A stretch of 64,000 bases of DNA. Origin: Bhargavaea cecembensis. GTDB lineage: Bacteria > Bacillota > Bacilli > Bacillales_A > Planococcaceae. Position numbers and translations under genes: made by a program. The notes under the pieces were generated by a model that saw only the letters and a program-made list of their open reading frames with translations, was not told the origin of the DNA and ran no database searches. Below, piece by piece: positions 25,145-34,673 of this stretch; within the stretch, counting starts at the first letter, position 1, and each line of letters begins with the position of its first letter. The stretch is taken from positions 496,001-560,000 of the forward strand of contig NZ_LQNT01000001.1 in the NCBI RefSeq assembly GCF_001619585.1. The letters run 5' to 3'.

Positions 25145-25363
25145 ATGAATCAGACTCTGGAACTCATTTTCAGGACAGCCGGCGGCAAGCGGATGACCCT
25201 CACAGTCGACGAGCCCAAAGAAGGACTCACAGAAGCGGAGGTCAGCCAGGCGATGCAGGAAGTGATCGGCAGCGGCGTATTCGGCACGGACGGACATCCG
25301 GTCGAATCGGCCGAGGCTGCCCGTATCGTATCCCGCGGTGTGACGGACATCATTACAGCCTGA
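25145..25363 (+). CDS. DUF2922 protein
   Basis: 72 residues: LELIFRTAGGKRMTLTVDEPKEGLT at the start and VESAEAARIVSRGVTDI at the end fit DUF2922. AAAGGAGGGGA precedes the ATG. Length and fold resemble the preceding DUF1659 product, so the two may pair. A GC-rich hairpin (about 25369-25395, TCCCCGG/CCGGGGG) between it and the next gene could attenuate transcription. Confidence 0.85.
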   Translation: MNQTLELIFRTAGGKRMTLTVDEPKEGLTEAEVSQAMQEVIGSGVFGTDGHPVESAEAARIVSRGVTDIITA

Positions 25364-25446
25364 CCCTGGGCTCCCCGGCTCTGCCGGGGGGCTTCTTTCT
25401 GATCCTTCAGGTCACGCAGAACAGCACGGGAAAGGAGGACACCAAC

Positions 25447-25575
25447 ATGCAGGAATGGATGACGTTCATCCAGGATCTCGGATTCCCGATCTTTGTGTCG
25501 TTTTACCTGATGCACCGGGTGGAGACAAAACTGACCGCCATTCATGACGCCCTCGTGTCACTCAAAGCGGGTTAG
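25447..25575 (+). CDS. YvrJ family small membrane protein
   Basis: 42 residues: QEWMTFIQDLGFPIFVSFYL forms one membrane helix, followed by an amphipathic tail RVETKLTAIHDALVSL, the YvrJ family pattern. AAAGGAGGACA is the ribosome site. Third gene of the DUF1659-DUF2922-YvrJ set. Holin-like proteins have a similar shape, but no lytic partner is next to it. Confidence 0.8.
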   Translation: MQEWMTFIQDLGFPIFVSFYLMHRVETKLTAIHDALVSLKAG

Positions 25576-25596
25576 TTCATCGGATTGTCGGAAAAA

Positions 25597-25626
25597 CGGG
25601 CCCGCCGCTGTTGAAGGCGGGCCCCG
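25597..25626 (+). terminator. Probable terminator after yvrJ
   Basis: Nine-bp stem GGGCCCGCC with GGCGGGCCC around a 9-nt loop; no good T-run follows, so termination may be weak. Confidence 0.55.
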
Positions 25627-25678
25627 CTTCCGATAAGATTGAAGAAGAATAAAAGAAGCAGTAAAGGCGGTATTATTG

Positions 25679-26275
25679 ATGAAAAAACTCATCTCAGCTG
25701 CGGCCATGATCATCCTGACCGCATTGGTACTCGGCGCCTGCAACGCAGGAAAGTTCGAAGGGGATTTTTCTTGGGACGTTGAGCCGTTTGAATACACGAA
25801 CCAGCACGGCGAAGCGGTCTCGCTGGAAGACCTGAAAGGCCAGCCGTGGCTTGTACAGTTCGTCTTTACCAACTGCACGTCGGTCTGTCCGCCGATGATG
25901 TTCAATATGGCCGAAGTCCAGGACCACCTGGCGGAAGCGGGCATTGAAGATTATAAAATTGTTTCCTTCAGCGTCGATCCTGAATATGACACACCGGAAA
26001 AACTTCAGGAGTACCTGGATACCTTTGAAGTGGCCGATCAGTCCAAATGGGAGATGCTGACTGGCTATACTCAGGAAGACATCGCGGACTTTTCGGTGAA
26101 GTCATTCAAGCTCCCGGTCATTGACGACCCGAACTCCGACCAGGTCACGCACGGTACTTCGTTCTTCCTCGTGAACCAGGAAGGGGAAGCGGTCAAGAGC
26201 TACGACGGTTACATGGAAGTCCCGTATGACATCATTACTGAAGACATGGAAGCCCTGATCAAGGCGGGAGCGTAA
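25679..26275 (+). CDS. SCO1/SenC family lipoprotein (copper delivery to cytochrome oxidase)
   Basis: 198 residues. Signal peptide with lipobox LGAC (Cys near residue 21), then a thioredoxin-like domain with the SCO copper motif CTSVCPP and the distal ligand His in THGTSFFLV. SCO proteins help build the CuA site of cytochrome c oxidase at the outer face of the membrane; the B. subtilis equivalent is YpmQ. ATG 25679 is 8 nt after AAAGGCGG; a TTG just before it is not needed. Its own terminator follows. Confidence 0.92.
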   Translation: MKKLISAAAMIILTALVLGACNAGKFEGDFSWDVEPFEYTNQHGEAVSLEDLKGQPWLVQFVFTNCTSVCPPMMFNMAEVQDHLAEAGIEDYKIVSFSVDPEYDTPEKLQEYLDTFEVADQSKWEMLTGYTQEDIADFSVKSFKLPVIDDPNSDQVTHGTSFFLVNQEGEAVKSYDGYMEVPYDIITEDMEALIKAGA

Positions 26276-26277
26276 CA

Positions 26278-26304
26278 GAAAAGCCGGCGCATGCCGGCTT
26301 TTTC
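26278..26304 (+). terminator. Terminator of the SCO gene
   Basis: AAAAGCCGGC-GCAT-GCCGGCTTTTT, a perfect stem with tetraloop and T-run. Confidence 0.92.
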
Positions 26305-26322
26305 CGTGGAAGGAGAATAAGG

Positions 26323-27009
26323 ATGGGCAAACCGAAAGCCAGGAAAAACAGGGGAAAGCGACTGCGTAAAGGCAGCTGCCTTATTGCGGCTTTCGTCTTT
26401 CTCGTGCCCTCACTGATTGTCCTGTATGTGATGACGGCCCTGTTCTGGTCTGCGCTCCGGGATGTCCCGTTTATCCGTGAGCTGAACGAATATACCGCCC
26501 ATACGCCGGACAGGCTGTTCGATATACAGGTGCCGGAGAATTATGTGCCGCTATACAAAGAAGCGGCGGATGCATACGGCATACCATGGACGCTTCTGGC
26601 TGCCCACCACCGGGTAGAGACGCGGTTCAGCACGATGGATCCGCTTGTCTCACCGGCAGGCGCGGAAGGGCATATGCAGTTCATGCCCTGCACCTGGGTC
26701 GGATGGTCGCATCCAAGCTGCTCAGGACTGGGCAAAGGAGAAATCCCCGAAGAGGTAAAGACCGATCCTGAGGCGATCCGCTCTTACGGGGGATACGGGC
26801 TTGATGCTGACGGAGACGGCAGGGCAGATCCGTTCAGCCTTTCCGACTCGCTCTACAGCGCGGCAAGCTACCTGGCGCAAAACGGTGCAGCAGAGGGGGA
26901 GCTGGAGCAGGCGATATTCCTGTACAACCACAGTGATCAATACGTAGAGGATGTCATGTCGTTTTACAGGGATTATGAACAGCGGGCTGAGGAATTTAAA
27001 GGAAAATGA
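26323..27009 (+). CDS. Membrane-anchored lytic transglycosylase-like protein
   Basis: 228 residues: very basic N-terminus (KPKARKNRGKRLRKG), a single membrane anchor (about 18-45), then a lysozyme-like SLT domain. AHHRVETRFS carries the catalytic Glu, SPAGAEGHMQFMPCTW is the MQxMP region of the family, LYNHSDQYV is the closing motif, and DADGDGRADPF is the segment that positions the domain. Predicted to cleave peptidoglycan glycan strands outside the membrane. Single gene flanked by terminators. Confidence 0.85.
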   Translation: MGKPKARKNRGKRLRKGSCLIAAFVFLVPSLIVLYVMTALFWSALRDVPFIRELNEYTAHTPDRLFDIQVPENYVPLYKEAADAYGIPWTLLAAHHRVETRFSTMDPLVSPAGAEGHMQFMPCTWVGWSHPSCSGLGKGEIPEEVKTDPEAIRSYGGYGLDADGDGRADPFSLSDSLYSAASYLAQNGAAEGELEQAIFLYNHSDQYVEDVMSFYRDYEQRAEEFKGK

Positions 27010-27017
27010 AGGAATAC

Positions 27018-27047
27018 AAAAAGAGGACCATTTCAGGTCCTCTTTTT
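27018..27047. terminator. Bidirectional terminator transglycosylase / glsB
   Basis: Perfect 12-bp stem AAAAAGAGGACC (27018-27029) and GGTCCTCTTTTT (27036-27047). Confidence 0.92.
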
Positions 27048-27057
27048 GTGTATTCAA

Positions 27058-27309
27058 TTATGCTCTGCGCATGGCTCTGAGGATGAAGCTGACGACGAAC
27101 ACGAGAATCAGTGCGCCGATCAGGGCAGGAATCAGTGCGATACCTGCAACATCCGGACCAAAGTTGCCGAAGAGTGCGCCACCAATCCAAGCACCGATGA
27201 TACCTGCGATGATGTTGCCGATGATTCCGCCTGGGATGTCCTTGCCGAGGATGAGTCCTGCGAGCCAGCCGATGATTCCGCCTACGATCAGATACATTAA
27301 GAATTCCAT
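27058..27309 (-). CDS. GlsB/YeaQ/YmgE family stress membrane protein
   Basis: 83 residues made of three membrane helices with glycine zippers (VGGIIGWLAGLILG, IIGNIIAGIIGAWIGG). The family is linked to general stress and envelope protection in Gram-positives. AGGAGTGAAGG precedes the ATG. Confidence 0.9.
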   Translation of the reverse strand: MEFLMYLIVGGIIGWLAGLILGKDIPGGIIGNIIAGIIGAWIGGALFGNFGPDVAGIALIPALIGALILVFVVSFILRAMRRA

Positions 27310-27447
27310 GTTTCCTTCACTCCTTCTAAAATTTTATAATGCCGTTACAGTACTTTATATATCCAGATATGTCTGGGCTAAAACCTAATATGCCCAAAAC
27401 ATCGTCAAAAAACCTCAGAAAAAAATGGATTCTGAATCATTTAAATA

Positions 27448-27476
27448 TTGAAATACTAATCTTCTTCCTATATAAT
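27448..27476 (+). promoter_or_regulatory. Strong promoter of a 35-residue membrane peptide
   Basis: TTGAAA (27448-27453), exact 17-bp spacer, TATAAT (27471-27476), within an AT-rich stretch. Confidence 0.8.
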
Positions 27477-27503
27477 CAAGAAAAGAAAAAGGAGATGGAT
27501 ACG

Positions 27504-27611
27504 ATGGACATGGAACGGATGAAGACCCTTGACCGCCACGCATTTTTGTTTGCCCTGGTGCACAGTCTGTTCGTCGTTTCCCTTGCCTATGACTTCATCA
27601 GCTTCTACTGA
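27504..27611 (+). CDS. 35-residue single-pass membrane peptide, unknown
   Basis: MDMERMKTLDRHAFLFALVH continues into a hydrophobic segment ending in YDFISFY: a charged N-terminus and one membrane helix (about 13-33). Supported by a near-consensus promoter at 27448-27476, AAAGGAG 9 nt upstream of ATG 27504 (ATG 27495 is too close to it), and a terminator directly after the stop. No family recognised. It sits where B. subtilis carries sspP and sspO, but the sequence is not of that kind. Confidence 0.7.
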   Translation: MDMERMKTLDRHAFLFALVHSLFVVSLAYDFISFY

Positions 27612-27630
27612 AGCCTGTCTGTACACATGG

Positions 27631-27664
27631 AAATCCGGCTATCCGTCATGGATTGCCGGATTTT
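27631..27664 (+). terminator. Terminator of the small peptide gene
   Basis: AAATCCGGC (27631-27639) with GCCGGATTT (27655-27663) and a short T-run. Confidence 0.8.
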
Positions 27665-27763
27665 CTGTGTCTGTCTGATTATAAAGAGGAAAATCTCCGG
27701 ACAAGCCCGGATCCCCGGGCGACAGATCCGAAGTCATTCACTTTTCTTATGTTCTTCAATCAA

Positions 27764-27800
27764 TATAATGTAATTTACTTATCGTGCGTAATTCGATAAG
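27764..27800 (+). promoter_or_regulatory. acnA promoter -10 and downstream dyad
   Basis: TATAAT at 27764-27769 lacks a good -35, which suggests activator dependence or control. A perfect dyad CTTATCG-N9-CGATAAG (27778-27800) covers the first transcribed bases. In Bacillus the aconitase promoter is controlled by CcpC, CcpA and CodY; this dyad does not look like a standard CcpC site (ATAA-N7-TTAT), so its regulator is open. Confidence 0.5.
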
Positions 27801-27860
27801 ATAAGGAAGAGAAAAGTGGATCCATCCGTCTTTTCACGTAGATACAGAGGAGGAAAAGCA

Positions 27861-30593
27861 ATGGCTAAGAGCACGCAAACAGTTAAAAGCAATCTGCACA
27901 ACAGCCGCCAGTCGTTTGAAGTGAACGGCAAGACGTATAACTACTATCGTCTGAAGGCTCTGCAGGATGCAGGCATCGCTGATGTATCGCGCCTGCCTTA
28001 CTCCATCAAAGTGCTGCTGGAATCTGTCCTTCGCCAGCACGATGGCTATGTTATCAAAGATGAGCACGTTGAAAACCTTGCAAAATGGGGCACGGATGTA
28101 GACCCTTCCTCGGAAGTTCCATTCAAGCCTTCCCGCGTCATCCTTCAGGACTTCACCGGTGTTCCGGTCGTCGTCGACCTTGCGTCGATGCGTCAGGCAA
28201 TGGCGGATCTCGGCGGCAATCCTGACGAGATCAACCCTGAAATCCCTGTTGACCTCGTCATCGACCACTCCGTGCAGGTAGACCGCTACGGCACTGGCGA
28301 AGCACTCCGCCTGAACATGGAACTGGAGTTCGAGCGCAACGCAGAGCGTTACCAGTTCCTGAACTGGGCACAAAAAGCCTATGACAACTACCGTGCCGTA
28401 CCACCGGCAACCGGTATCGTCCACCAGGTCAACCTCGAGTACCTCGCAAGCGTCGTACACGAGATCGAAAACGAAGACGGCACATTCGAAACTTATCCGG
28501 ATACACTTGTCGGTACAGACTCCCATACAACAATGATCAACGGGATCGGCGTACTCGGCTGGGGCGTCGGCGGTATCGAAGCGGAAGCCGGTATGCTCGG
28601 ACAACCTTCATACTTCCCGCTTCCTGAAGTAATCGGTGTCAAGCTGACAGGGGAGCTCCCGAACGGCTCGACGGCAACCGACCTTGCACTTCGTGTCACG
28701 CAGCTTCTCCGCGAGAAGGGCGTTGTCGGCAAGTTCGTGGAATTCTTCGGCCCTGGCGTGGCACAGCTACCGCTTGCGGACCGTGCGACCATCGCCAACA
28801 TGGCACCTGAATACGGCGCAACTTGCGGATTCTTCCCGGTTGACGAAGAATCCCTCAATTACATGCGCCTGACAGGCCGTGATGAAGAGCACATCGCCGT
28901 CACGAAGAAATATCTCCAGGAAAACGACATGTTCTTCACTCCGGACAACGTGGAGCCGACTTACACGGACACGGTCGAACTCGACCTCTCCACAATCGAG
29001 CCGAACCTGTCCGGCCCTAAACGCCCGCAGGACCTCATCCCGATGTCCAAGATGAAGGAAGAGTTCAACAAAGCGGTCACGGCTCCAATGGGCAACCAAG
29101 GCTTTGGCCTCGACGAAAAAGAATTCGACAAGAAAGGTACTGTCGAGTTTGAAGACGGCCGCACTGTCGAAATGAAGACCGGCGACCTCGCGATTGCAGC
29201 GATCACATCCTGCACAAACACATCGAACCCTTACGTCATGCTCGGCGCAGGCCTCGTCGCGAAAAAAGCGGTCGAGAAGGGCATCCGCCCGCCGGCATAC
29301 GTCAAGACTTCGCTCGCACCTGGATCGAAAGTCGTTACAGGCTACCTCGAGTCCGCGGGCCTCGACAAATACCTTGACCAAATCGGCTTCAACACGGTCG
29401 GCTACGGCTGCACAACGTGCATCGGAAACTCCGGCCCGCTTCTTCCGGAAATCGAAAAGACGATCATGGACAGCGACCTGCTCGTATCCTCCGTCCTTTC
29501 CGGTAACCGGAACTTCGAAGGCCGTATCCACCCGCTCGTCAAGGCGAACTACCTTGCTTCGCCGCCGCTCGTTGTTGCTTATGCCCTTGCTGGCACAGTC
29601 AACATCGACTTCGAGACGGAGCCGATCGGACGCGCAGCGGACGGCACGGACGTCTTCCTGAAAGATATCTGGCCATCCACTGAAGAAGTCAAAGCTGAAA
29701 TCGAGCGGACGGTCACACCTGATCTCTTCCGCAAAGAGTATGAGCATGTCTTCACGGAAAACGAGCGCTGGAACGCGATCGAAACAACGGACGACTCCCT
29801 GTATGACTTCGACCCTGAGTCGACGTACATCCAGAACCCTCCGTTCTTCGAAGGACTGTCGAAGGAAGCAAGCCCGATCCAGACGCTTGCAAACCTCCGT
29901 GTCATCGGTAAGTTCGGCGACTCGATCACGACGGACCACATCTCTCCTGCAGGTGCGATCGGCAAAGATACGCCTGCCGGCAAGTACCTGCGCGAGCGCG
30001 GCGTAGAGCCACGTTACTTCAACTCGTACGGTTCCCGCCGCGGTAACCACGAGGTCATGATGCGCGGTACATTCGCGAACATCCGGATCCGCAACCAGAT
30101 CGCAAAAGGCACTGAAGGCGGCTACACAACTTACTGGCCGACAAAAGAGATCCTGCCGATCTACGATGCAGCGATGAAGTACCAGGAAGAGGGCACGGGC
30201 CTTGTTATTCTTGCCGGCAAAGACTACGGCATGGGCTCTTCCCGTGACTGGGCTGCGAAGGGTACAAACCTTCTCGGCATCAAGACAGTCATCGCCGAAA
30301 GCTACGAGCGGATCCACCGTTCGAACCTTGTCATGATGGGCGTACTTCCGCTCCAGTTCATGAAGGGTGACAGCGTGGAATCCCTCGGCCTGACAGGCCA
30401 AGAGGAAATCAGCGTCAACCTCACGGACAACGTGAAGCCTCGCGATATCCTGACAGTCACTGCAACTGCTCCGGACGGCTCCGTCAAGGAGTTCCAGGCA
30501 CTTGCCCGCTTCGACTCCGAAGTGGAAGTTGACTACTACCGCCACGGCGGCATCCTTCAGATGGTTCTCCGTAACCGCCTGAAAGCCAACTGA
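27861..30593 (+). CDS. acnA: Aconitate hydratase
   Basis: TCA-cycle enzyme interconverting citrate and isocitrate through a 4Fe-4S cluster; the apo form binds RNA in Bacillus. 910 residues. Cluster cysteines lie in ITSCTNTSN and [29 protein letters not shown] and [12 protein letters not shown] are the mobile domain 4 active-site motifs. ATG 27861 follows GAGGAGG; the in-frame upstream extension to 27816 is rejected. Codons are strongly biased towards C-ending forms, as expected for an abundant enzyme. Confidence 0.97.
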   Translation: MAKSTQTVKSNLHNSRQSFEVNGKTYNYYRLKALQDAGIADVSRLPYSIKVLLESVLRQHDGYVIKDEHVENLAKWGTDVDPSSEVPFKPSRVILQDFTGVPVVVDLASMRQAMADLGGNPDEINPEIPVDLVIDHSVQVDRYGTGEALRLNMELEFERNAERYQFLNWAQKAYDNYRAVPPATGIVHQVNLEYLASVVHEIENEDGTFETYPDTLVGTDSHTTMINGIGVLGWGVGGIEAEAGMLGQPSYFPLPEVIGVKLTGELPNGSTATDLALRVTQLLREKGVVGKFVEFFGPGVAQLPLADRATIANMAPEYGATCGFFPVDEESLNYMRLTGRDEEHIAVTKKYLQENDMFFTPDNVEPTYTDTVELDLSTIEPNLSGPKRPQDLIPMSKMKEEFNKAVTAPMGNQGFGLDEKEFDKKGTVEFEDGRTVEMKTGDLAIAAITSCTNTSNPYVMLGAGLVAKKAVEKGIRPPAYVKTSLAPGSKVVTGYLESAGLDKYLDQIGFNTVGYGCTTCIGNSGPLLPEIEKTIMDSDLLVSSVLSGNRNFEGRIHPLVKANYLASPPLVVAYALAGTVNIDFETEPIGRAADGTDVFLKDIWPSTEEVKAEIERTVTPDLFRKEYEHVFTENERWNAIETTDDSLYDFDPESTYIQNPPFFEGLSKEASPIQTLANLRVIGKFGDSITTDHISPAGAIGKDTPAGKYLRERGVEPRYFNSYGSRRGNHEVMMRGTFANIRIRNQIAKGTEGGYTTYWPTKEILPIYDAAMKYQEEGTGLVILAGKDYGMGSSRDWAAKGTNLLGIKTVIAESYERIHRSNLVMMGVLPLQFMKGDSVESLGLTGQEEISVNLTDNVKPRDILTVTATAPDGSVKEFQALARFDSEVEVDYYRHGGILQMVLRNRLKAN

Positions 30594-30607
30594 TCACGCC
30601 AAGTGAC

Positions 30608-30648
30608 AAACAGCCTGAAGAGGAAATCCTCTTCAGGCTGTTTTTTTA
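30608..30648 (+). terminator. Terminator of acnA
   Basis: Perfect 17-bp stem with arms 30608-30624 and 30627-30643, T-run after. Confidence 0.9.
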
Positions 30649-30754
30649 TGTTCGCTTTGTGGCCATTCTAATCGGTGTGGCGAAACGACTCGTACCGGGC
30701 CATCACCGGACGTGACCCGGCATTTTCCGGTATAATGGCAGTGAGGTGAATGGA

Positions 30755-31180
30755 ATGTATGTGAATGAAACGTCAGTCAAGGTACGCTATTCGGAAACCG
30801 ATCAGATGGGTGTCGTCTATCATGCCAATTACTTGGTATGGATGGAGATCGGACGGACATCGCTGATCGAGGACATCGGTTTCCGCTACGATAAACTGGA
30901 GGAAGAGGGCTACCTGTCACCGGTGATCGATCTCAATATCAGCTATAAAAACGCGATGCGCTACGGGGAATCGGCGATCATCCGCACCTGGATCGAGTCT
31001 CACGGAAGGCTCCGAACAACATACGGCTATGAGATCCTTCATGAGGACGGTACAGTAGCTGCAACGGGACAATCGGTACACACGCTTGTCCATAAGGAAA
31101 CGTTCCGTCCTGTCGGACTCCGAAAGGCTGACCCGGAGTGGGATGCGAAGTACCGGGAACTGGCCAGGGAGCTTTCCTGA
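30755..31180 (+). CDS. Acyl-CoA thioesterase, YbgC/4HBT family (YneP)
   Basis: 141 residues with a hot-dog fold. RYSETDQMGVVYHANYLVWME at the start holds the catalytic Asp and the HANY motif of the 4-hydroxybenzoyl-CoA thioesterase family. ATG 30755 has GAGG 8 nt upstream; a TATAAT at 30731-30736 places the transcript start only about 12 nt before it, so the leader is very short. Overlaps yneQ by one base. Same place as B. subtilis yneP. Confidence 0.88.
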   Translation: MYVNETSVKVRYSETDQMGVVYHANYLVWMEIGRTSLIEDIGFRYDKLEEEGYLSPVIDLNISYKNAMRYGESAIIRTWIESHGRLRTTYGYEILHEDGTVAATGQSVHTLVHKETFRPVGLRKADPEWDAKYRELARELS

Positions 31181-31497
31181 TGGCCTTCGGCGTCAAGCGG
31201 CAGGAAGTCAGCGAATGGAAGGAAGCCGTCAGCAGGGGAGAAATTGCCCTCCTGACGCATTACTGGCTGGATGACCGGTTCCCGGGCTGCAAGACGGTAA
31301 CAAAAGCAGGCTGTGCAGATCTCACTAAACTCGAGGCATGGGGCAGGCAATACGGCCTCCGTCCGGAATGGATCGATCATAAAGAGCGTTATCCGCATTT
31401 CGACCTTTTCGGCGATAGAGAATATGAGATCCTCAAAAAAGAGGGCAGGGAAGACCTGATCAGCCGCTTTAGGCTGACCGGCACACAAAAAGCGTGA
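31180..31497 (+). CDS. yneQ: YneQ family protein, unknown function
   Basis: 105 residues, soluble, rich in charged and aromatic residues (THYWLDDRFPGCKTVTKAGC, RYPHFDLFGDREYEILKKE). Its ATG shares a base with the thioesterase stop. Identified by sequence pattern and by position between yneP and yneR. No catalytic motif recognised. Confidence 0.8.
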   Translation: MAFGVKRQEVSEWKEAVSRGEIALLTHYWLDDRFPGCKTVTKAGCADLTKLEAWGRQYGLRPEWIDHKERYPHFDLFGDREYEILKKEGREDLISRFRLTGTQKA

Positions 31498-31525
31498 ATC
31501 CGCTGCGGGATTCACGCTTTCTCTT
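31489..31525. terminator. Bidirectional terminator yneQ / yneR
   Basis: AAAGCGTGAATCCG (31489-31502) with a complementary arm ending at 31520 (one bulge). It includes the yneQ stop codon. Confidence 0.8.
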
Positions 31526-31808
31526 TTTCGTATCCGTATTTGGGTTCGTCCAATGCGGCATCATAACCGACAATGAGATCGTGTCGGTCAAAGTACCACT
31601 CATCATCGGACTCGACGAAATAAGTGATGCCGCCGGACTCCGCCTTCGCGGCAGGATCTTCAGGTTTCTCCACCGAGAGCCCAAGCGAAAAGCCGGGCTG
31701 CAGTCCGGATCCGCCGTAGCGGACAGTGAAGCGGACAGAGTCGCCGGAATCCAGCCCCATTTCATCATGAAACCATTTCTGCGCGTCTTCGGAAATTCTG
31801 ATCTCCAT
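31512..31808 (-). CDS. yneR: HesB/IscA-like protein YneR
   Basis: 98 residues, HesB-like fold (MEIRISEDAQKWFHDEMGL, FTVRYGGSGLQPGFSLG) but without the three cysteines of iron-sulfur carriers, as usual in the YneR group; so cluster binding is unlikely. ATG 31808 has AAGGCGGTG upstream; the longer frame to 31838 is not needed. Function unknown. Confidence 0.82.
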   Translation of the reverse strand: MEIRISEDAQKWFHDEMGLDSGDSVRFTVRYGGSGLQPGFSLGLSVEKPEDPAAKAESGGITYFVESDDEWYFDRHDLIVGYDAALDEPKYGYEKEKA

Positions 31809-31844
31809 GGAACACACCGCCTTCCGTGGTCTCCCCACAGTATA

Positions 31845-32447
31845 CTAAAGCCACTTCACCTTTGGCTCGGTTCCCGCCTTGATTCGGCCGATATTCGCCC
31901 GGTGGCGGTAGAAGATAAAGGCGGACAGTACGATGATGACGATCAGCAGGTACAGATCACCCGTCCTGATGTAATTGATGATCGCATAAATCAGTGCGAT
32001 GACGCCCATTACCATCGAGGTCAAGGAAACAATCTTCGTCAGTTTCAGGACGATGAGGAAGGATGCAATCAGTACAAGAAAGAACGGCCAGCTATAACCG
32101 AGGATGACACCGCCGGACGTCGCAACCGCCTTGCCGCCGCGGAACTTCGCGAACACCGGGAACATATGACCGATAACCGCCACGATGCCGAGCGTCAGCG
32201 GGTGGATGCCCGAGTCCGCGAAAGCCGGGATCTGCAGCAGGAGGACAGCAGCCGTCCCTTTCAGGATATCCATGAGAGTCACCGCGATGCCGGCATTTTT
32301 GCCGAGAACACGGAATGTATTGGTCGCTCCGAGGTTGCCGCTGCCCGACTCCCGGATGTCTTTGTTGTAGAAAATCTTCCCGATCCATAGTCCCGAAGGC
32401 ACGGATCCCAGTAAATATGCGATCAGCAGCACAATTGCCGTATCCAT
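31845..32447 (-). CDS. plsY: Glycerol-3-phosphate acyltransferase PlsY
   Basis: Membrane enzyme using acyl-phosphate to acylate glycerol-3-phosphate, the first step of phospholipid synthesis. 200 residues, five membrane segments. The three conserved loops are seen: GSVPSGLWIGK (12-24), GSGNLGATNTFR (about 35-46) and GHMFPVFAKFRGGKAVAT (about 98-115). Divergent from parE with a 240-bp space. Confidence 0.95.
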   Translation of the reverse strand: MDTAIVLLIAYLLGSVPSGLWIGKIFYNKDIRESGSGNLGATNTFRVLGKNAGIAVTLMDILKGTAAVLLLQIPAFADSGIHPLTLGIVAVIGHMFPVFAKFRGGKAVATSGGVILGYSWPFFLVLIASFLIVLKLTKIVSLTSMVMGVIALIYAIINYIRTGDLYLLIVIIVLSAFIFYRHRANIGRIKAGTEPKVKWL

Positions 32448-32565
32448 AGCAAACCTCTTTTCAGTTTAAGGGTTGGTCATAACAGTCAGTCTCAGTTTAC
32501 CTCAACAGGAACGCCGGCACAATGCCTTGTCTGCCGCAGGAAAAAGCGACAATCCCCGGGAAACA

Positions 32566-32595
32566 TTGCAACGGCGGGCTTCTGTAGTCTACAAT
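32566..32595 (+). promoter_or_regulatory. parE-parC promoter
   Basis: TTGCAA (32566-32571), 18-bp spacer, TACAAT (32590-32595), about 95 nt upstream of the parE start. Confidence 0.6.
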
Positions 32596-32690
32596 GAAGT
32601 GCGGGACTACCGACCCGGCAGTTGGACACATGCCGGCAAAACAATTACAATAGGAACATATACGAACAAATGTTTGATGGAGGAATCCTC

Positions 32691-34673
32691 TTGGCCAAAA
32701 TAACTGAAACCATGAACTACAACGATGATTCGATCCAAGTGCTCGAGGGGCTCGAAGCGGTACGCAAGCGGCCGGGTATGTACATCGGCTCGACCGATTC
32801 GCGCGGACTTCATCACCTTGTCTATGAAATCGTTGACAACTCGGTCGATGAGGCATTGGCCGGATTCGGCGAGGAAATCAATGTCACCGTCCATAAAGAC
32901 GGCAGCGTCAGCGTACGGGACCACGGACGGGGCATGCCGACGGGCACCCACAGTACGGGCAAGCCGACGACGGAGGTCATTTTGACTGTTCTTCATGCCG
33001 GCGGCAAGTTTGGACAGGGAGGATACAAGACAAGCGGCGGTCTCCACGGAGTCGGCGCATCTGTCGTGAACGCCCTGAGCGAATGGCTCGAGGTGACTGT
33101 CTTCAAGGACGGCAAAAAGTATCGTCAGCGGTTCGAGAGCGGGGGACATCCCGTCACGACACTGGAGGAGATCGGCAAGACACGGGAACAGGGCACGCTC
33201 ATCCATTTCAAGCCTGATCCGTCCATTTTCTCTACGGTGAAGTACAACTATGAGATCCTGAGCGAACGGCTGCGGGAATCGGCTTTCCTGCTCAAAGGAA
33301 TGAAAATCACCCTGTCCGACGAGGACAGCGGGCGGACAGAAGAATTTCTCTATAAATCCGGCATTATGGAATTTGTCGGATATTTAAATGAAGAAAAAGA
33401 CACGATGCACGAAGTCGCCTATATCGAAGGGGAACAGGACGGCATTGAGCTTGAGTTCGCTTTCCAGTTCACAGACGGCTATTCGGAGACGATTCTTTCA
33501 TTCGTCAACAATGTCAGGACAAAGGACGGCGGAACGCACGAGACGGGCGTCAAGACAGCGATGACACGCGTGTTCAATGAATATGCACGGAAAGCCGGAC
33601 TGCTGAAGGAAAAAGACAAGAACCTGGACGGCGCGGATATCCGTGAAGGGATCTCCGCGATCATTTCGGTCCGGGTTCCGGAAGCGCTCCTTCAGTTCGA
33701 AGGGCAGACGAAAAGCAAGCTCGGCACCAGCCAGGCACGCGCCGCAGCCGACGCCGTCGTCTCCCAGAAGCTCATGTACTATCTGGAGGAGCATGCGGAG
33801 CTTTCCGCGACACTTGTCCGCAAGGGGATCCGTGCCCAGCAGGCACGCGAAGCTGCCAGGAAGGCCAGGGAAGATGCACGTTCAGGCAAGAAGCGGAAGC
33901 GCTCAGAAATGCTGCTTTCCGGCAAGCTGACGCCCGCACAGTCGAAAAACGCATCGAAAAACGAGCTATACCTGGTCGAGGGAGACTCTGCCGGCGGCTC
34001 GGCAAAACAGGGCCGGGACCGGACCTTCCAGGCGATTCTGCCGCTCCGCGGAAAGGTCATCAACACAGAAAAAGCGAAGCTTGAGGACATCATGAAAAAT
34101 GAGGAGATCTCAACGATCATCCATACGATCGGAGGAGGCGTCGGCTCCGATTTCAGTGTCGAGGACATCGCCTACGATAAAATCATCATCATGACCGATG
34201 CCGACACTGACGGCGCCCACATCCAGGTGCTGCTCCTGACCTTCTTCTACCGCTACATGAAGCCGCTAATCGAAGCGGGCAAGATCTATATCGCACTTCC
34301 GCCGCTGTACAAGGTTTCAAAAGGAACCGGCAAAAAGGAGAAGATTGAATACGCCTGGACGGAAAAGGATCTTGATGATGCGATCCGGAAAGTCGGCAAA
34401 GGCTACATCCTCCAGCGCTACAAAGGTCTCGGTGAGATGAACGCCGACCAGCTCTGGGATACGACGATGAACCCCGAGACACGCACGCTGATCCGCGTCA
34501 CGATCGAAGACGGCGCAAAGTCCGAACGGCGCGTGACAACGCTCATGGGCGACAAAGTCGAGCCGAGGAGAAAGTGGATCGAGGACAACGTCGATTTCGG
34601 AATGGAGGACGGCGCGACAATTCTCGAAAACGAATTCCTGACGGCCGAGACAGCTGAGGAGGAACAGGCATGA
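32691..34673 (+). CDS. parE: DNA topoisomerase IV subunit B
   Basis: ATPase subunit of topoisomerase IV, which unlinks daughter chromosomes. 660 residues with TTG 32691 as start (GGAGGA 6 nt upstream); ATG 32721 is a possible internal alternative. GHKL ATPase motifs: [19 protein letters not shown] and [16 protein letters not shown]; Toprim domain: EGDSAGG and DADTDGAHI. Overlaps parC by 4 bases. Confidence 0.96.
   Translation: MAKITETMNYNDDSIQVLEGLEAVRKRPGMYIGSTDSRGLHHLVYEIVDNSVDEALAGFGEEINVTVHKDGSVSVRDHGRGMPTGTHSTGKPTTEVILTVLHAGGKFGQGGYKTSGGLHGVGASVVNALSEWLEVTVFKDGKKYRQRFESGGHPVTTLEEIGKTREQGTLIHFKPDPSIFSTVKYNYEILSERLRESAFLLKGMKITLSDEDSGRTEEFLYKSGIMEFVGYLNEEKDTMHEVAYIEGEQDGIELEFAFQFTDGYSETILSFVNNVRTKDGGTHETGVKTAMTRVFNEYARKAGLLKEKDKNLDGADIREGISAIISVRVPEALLQFEGQTKSKLGTSQARAAADAVVSQKLMYYLEEHAELSATLVRKGIRAQQAREAARKAREDARSGKKRKRSEMLLSGKLTPAQSKNASKNELYLVEGDSAGGSAKQGRDRTFQAILPLRGKVINTEKAKLEDIMKNEEISTIIHTIGGGVGSDFSVEDIAYDKIIIMTDADTDGAHIQVLLLTFFYRYMKPLIEAGKIYIALPPLYKVSKGTGKKEKIEYAWTEKDLDDAIRKVGKGYILQRYKGLGEMNADQLWDTTMNPETRTLIRVTIEDGAKSERRVTTLMGDKVEPRRKWIEDNVDFGMEDGATILENEFLTAETAEEEQA

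Noticed and set aside
27504-27611. Small acid-soluble spore protein (sspO/sspP slot)
   Set aside because: The peptide is hydrophobic with a membrane helix, unlike the hydrophilic Ssp proteins found at this place in B. subtilis.
28767-30545. 592-residue open frame antisense to acnA
   Set aside because: It mirrors the strongly biased codons of acnA on the opposite strand, has no ribosome site or promoter, and resembles no protein.
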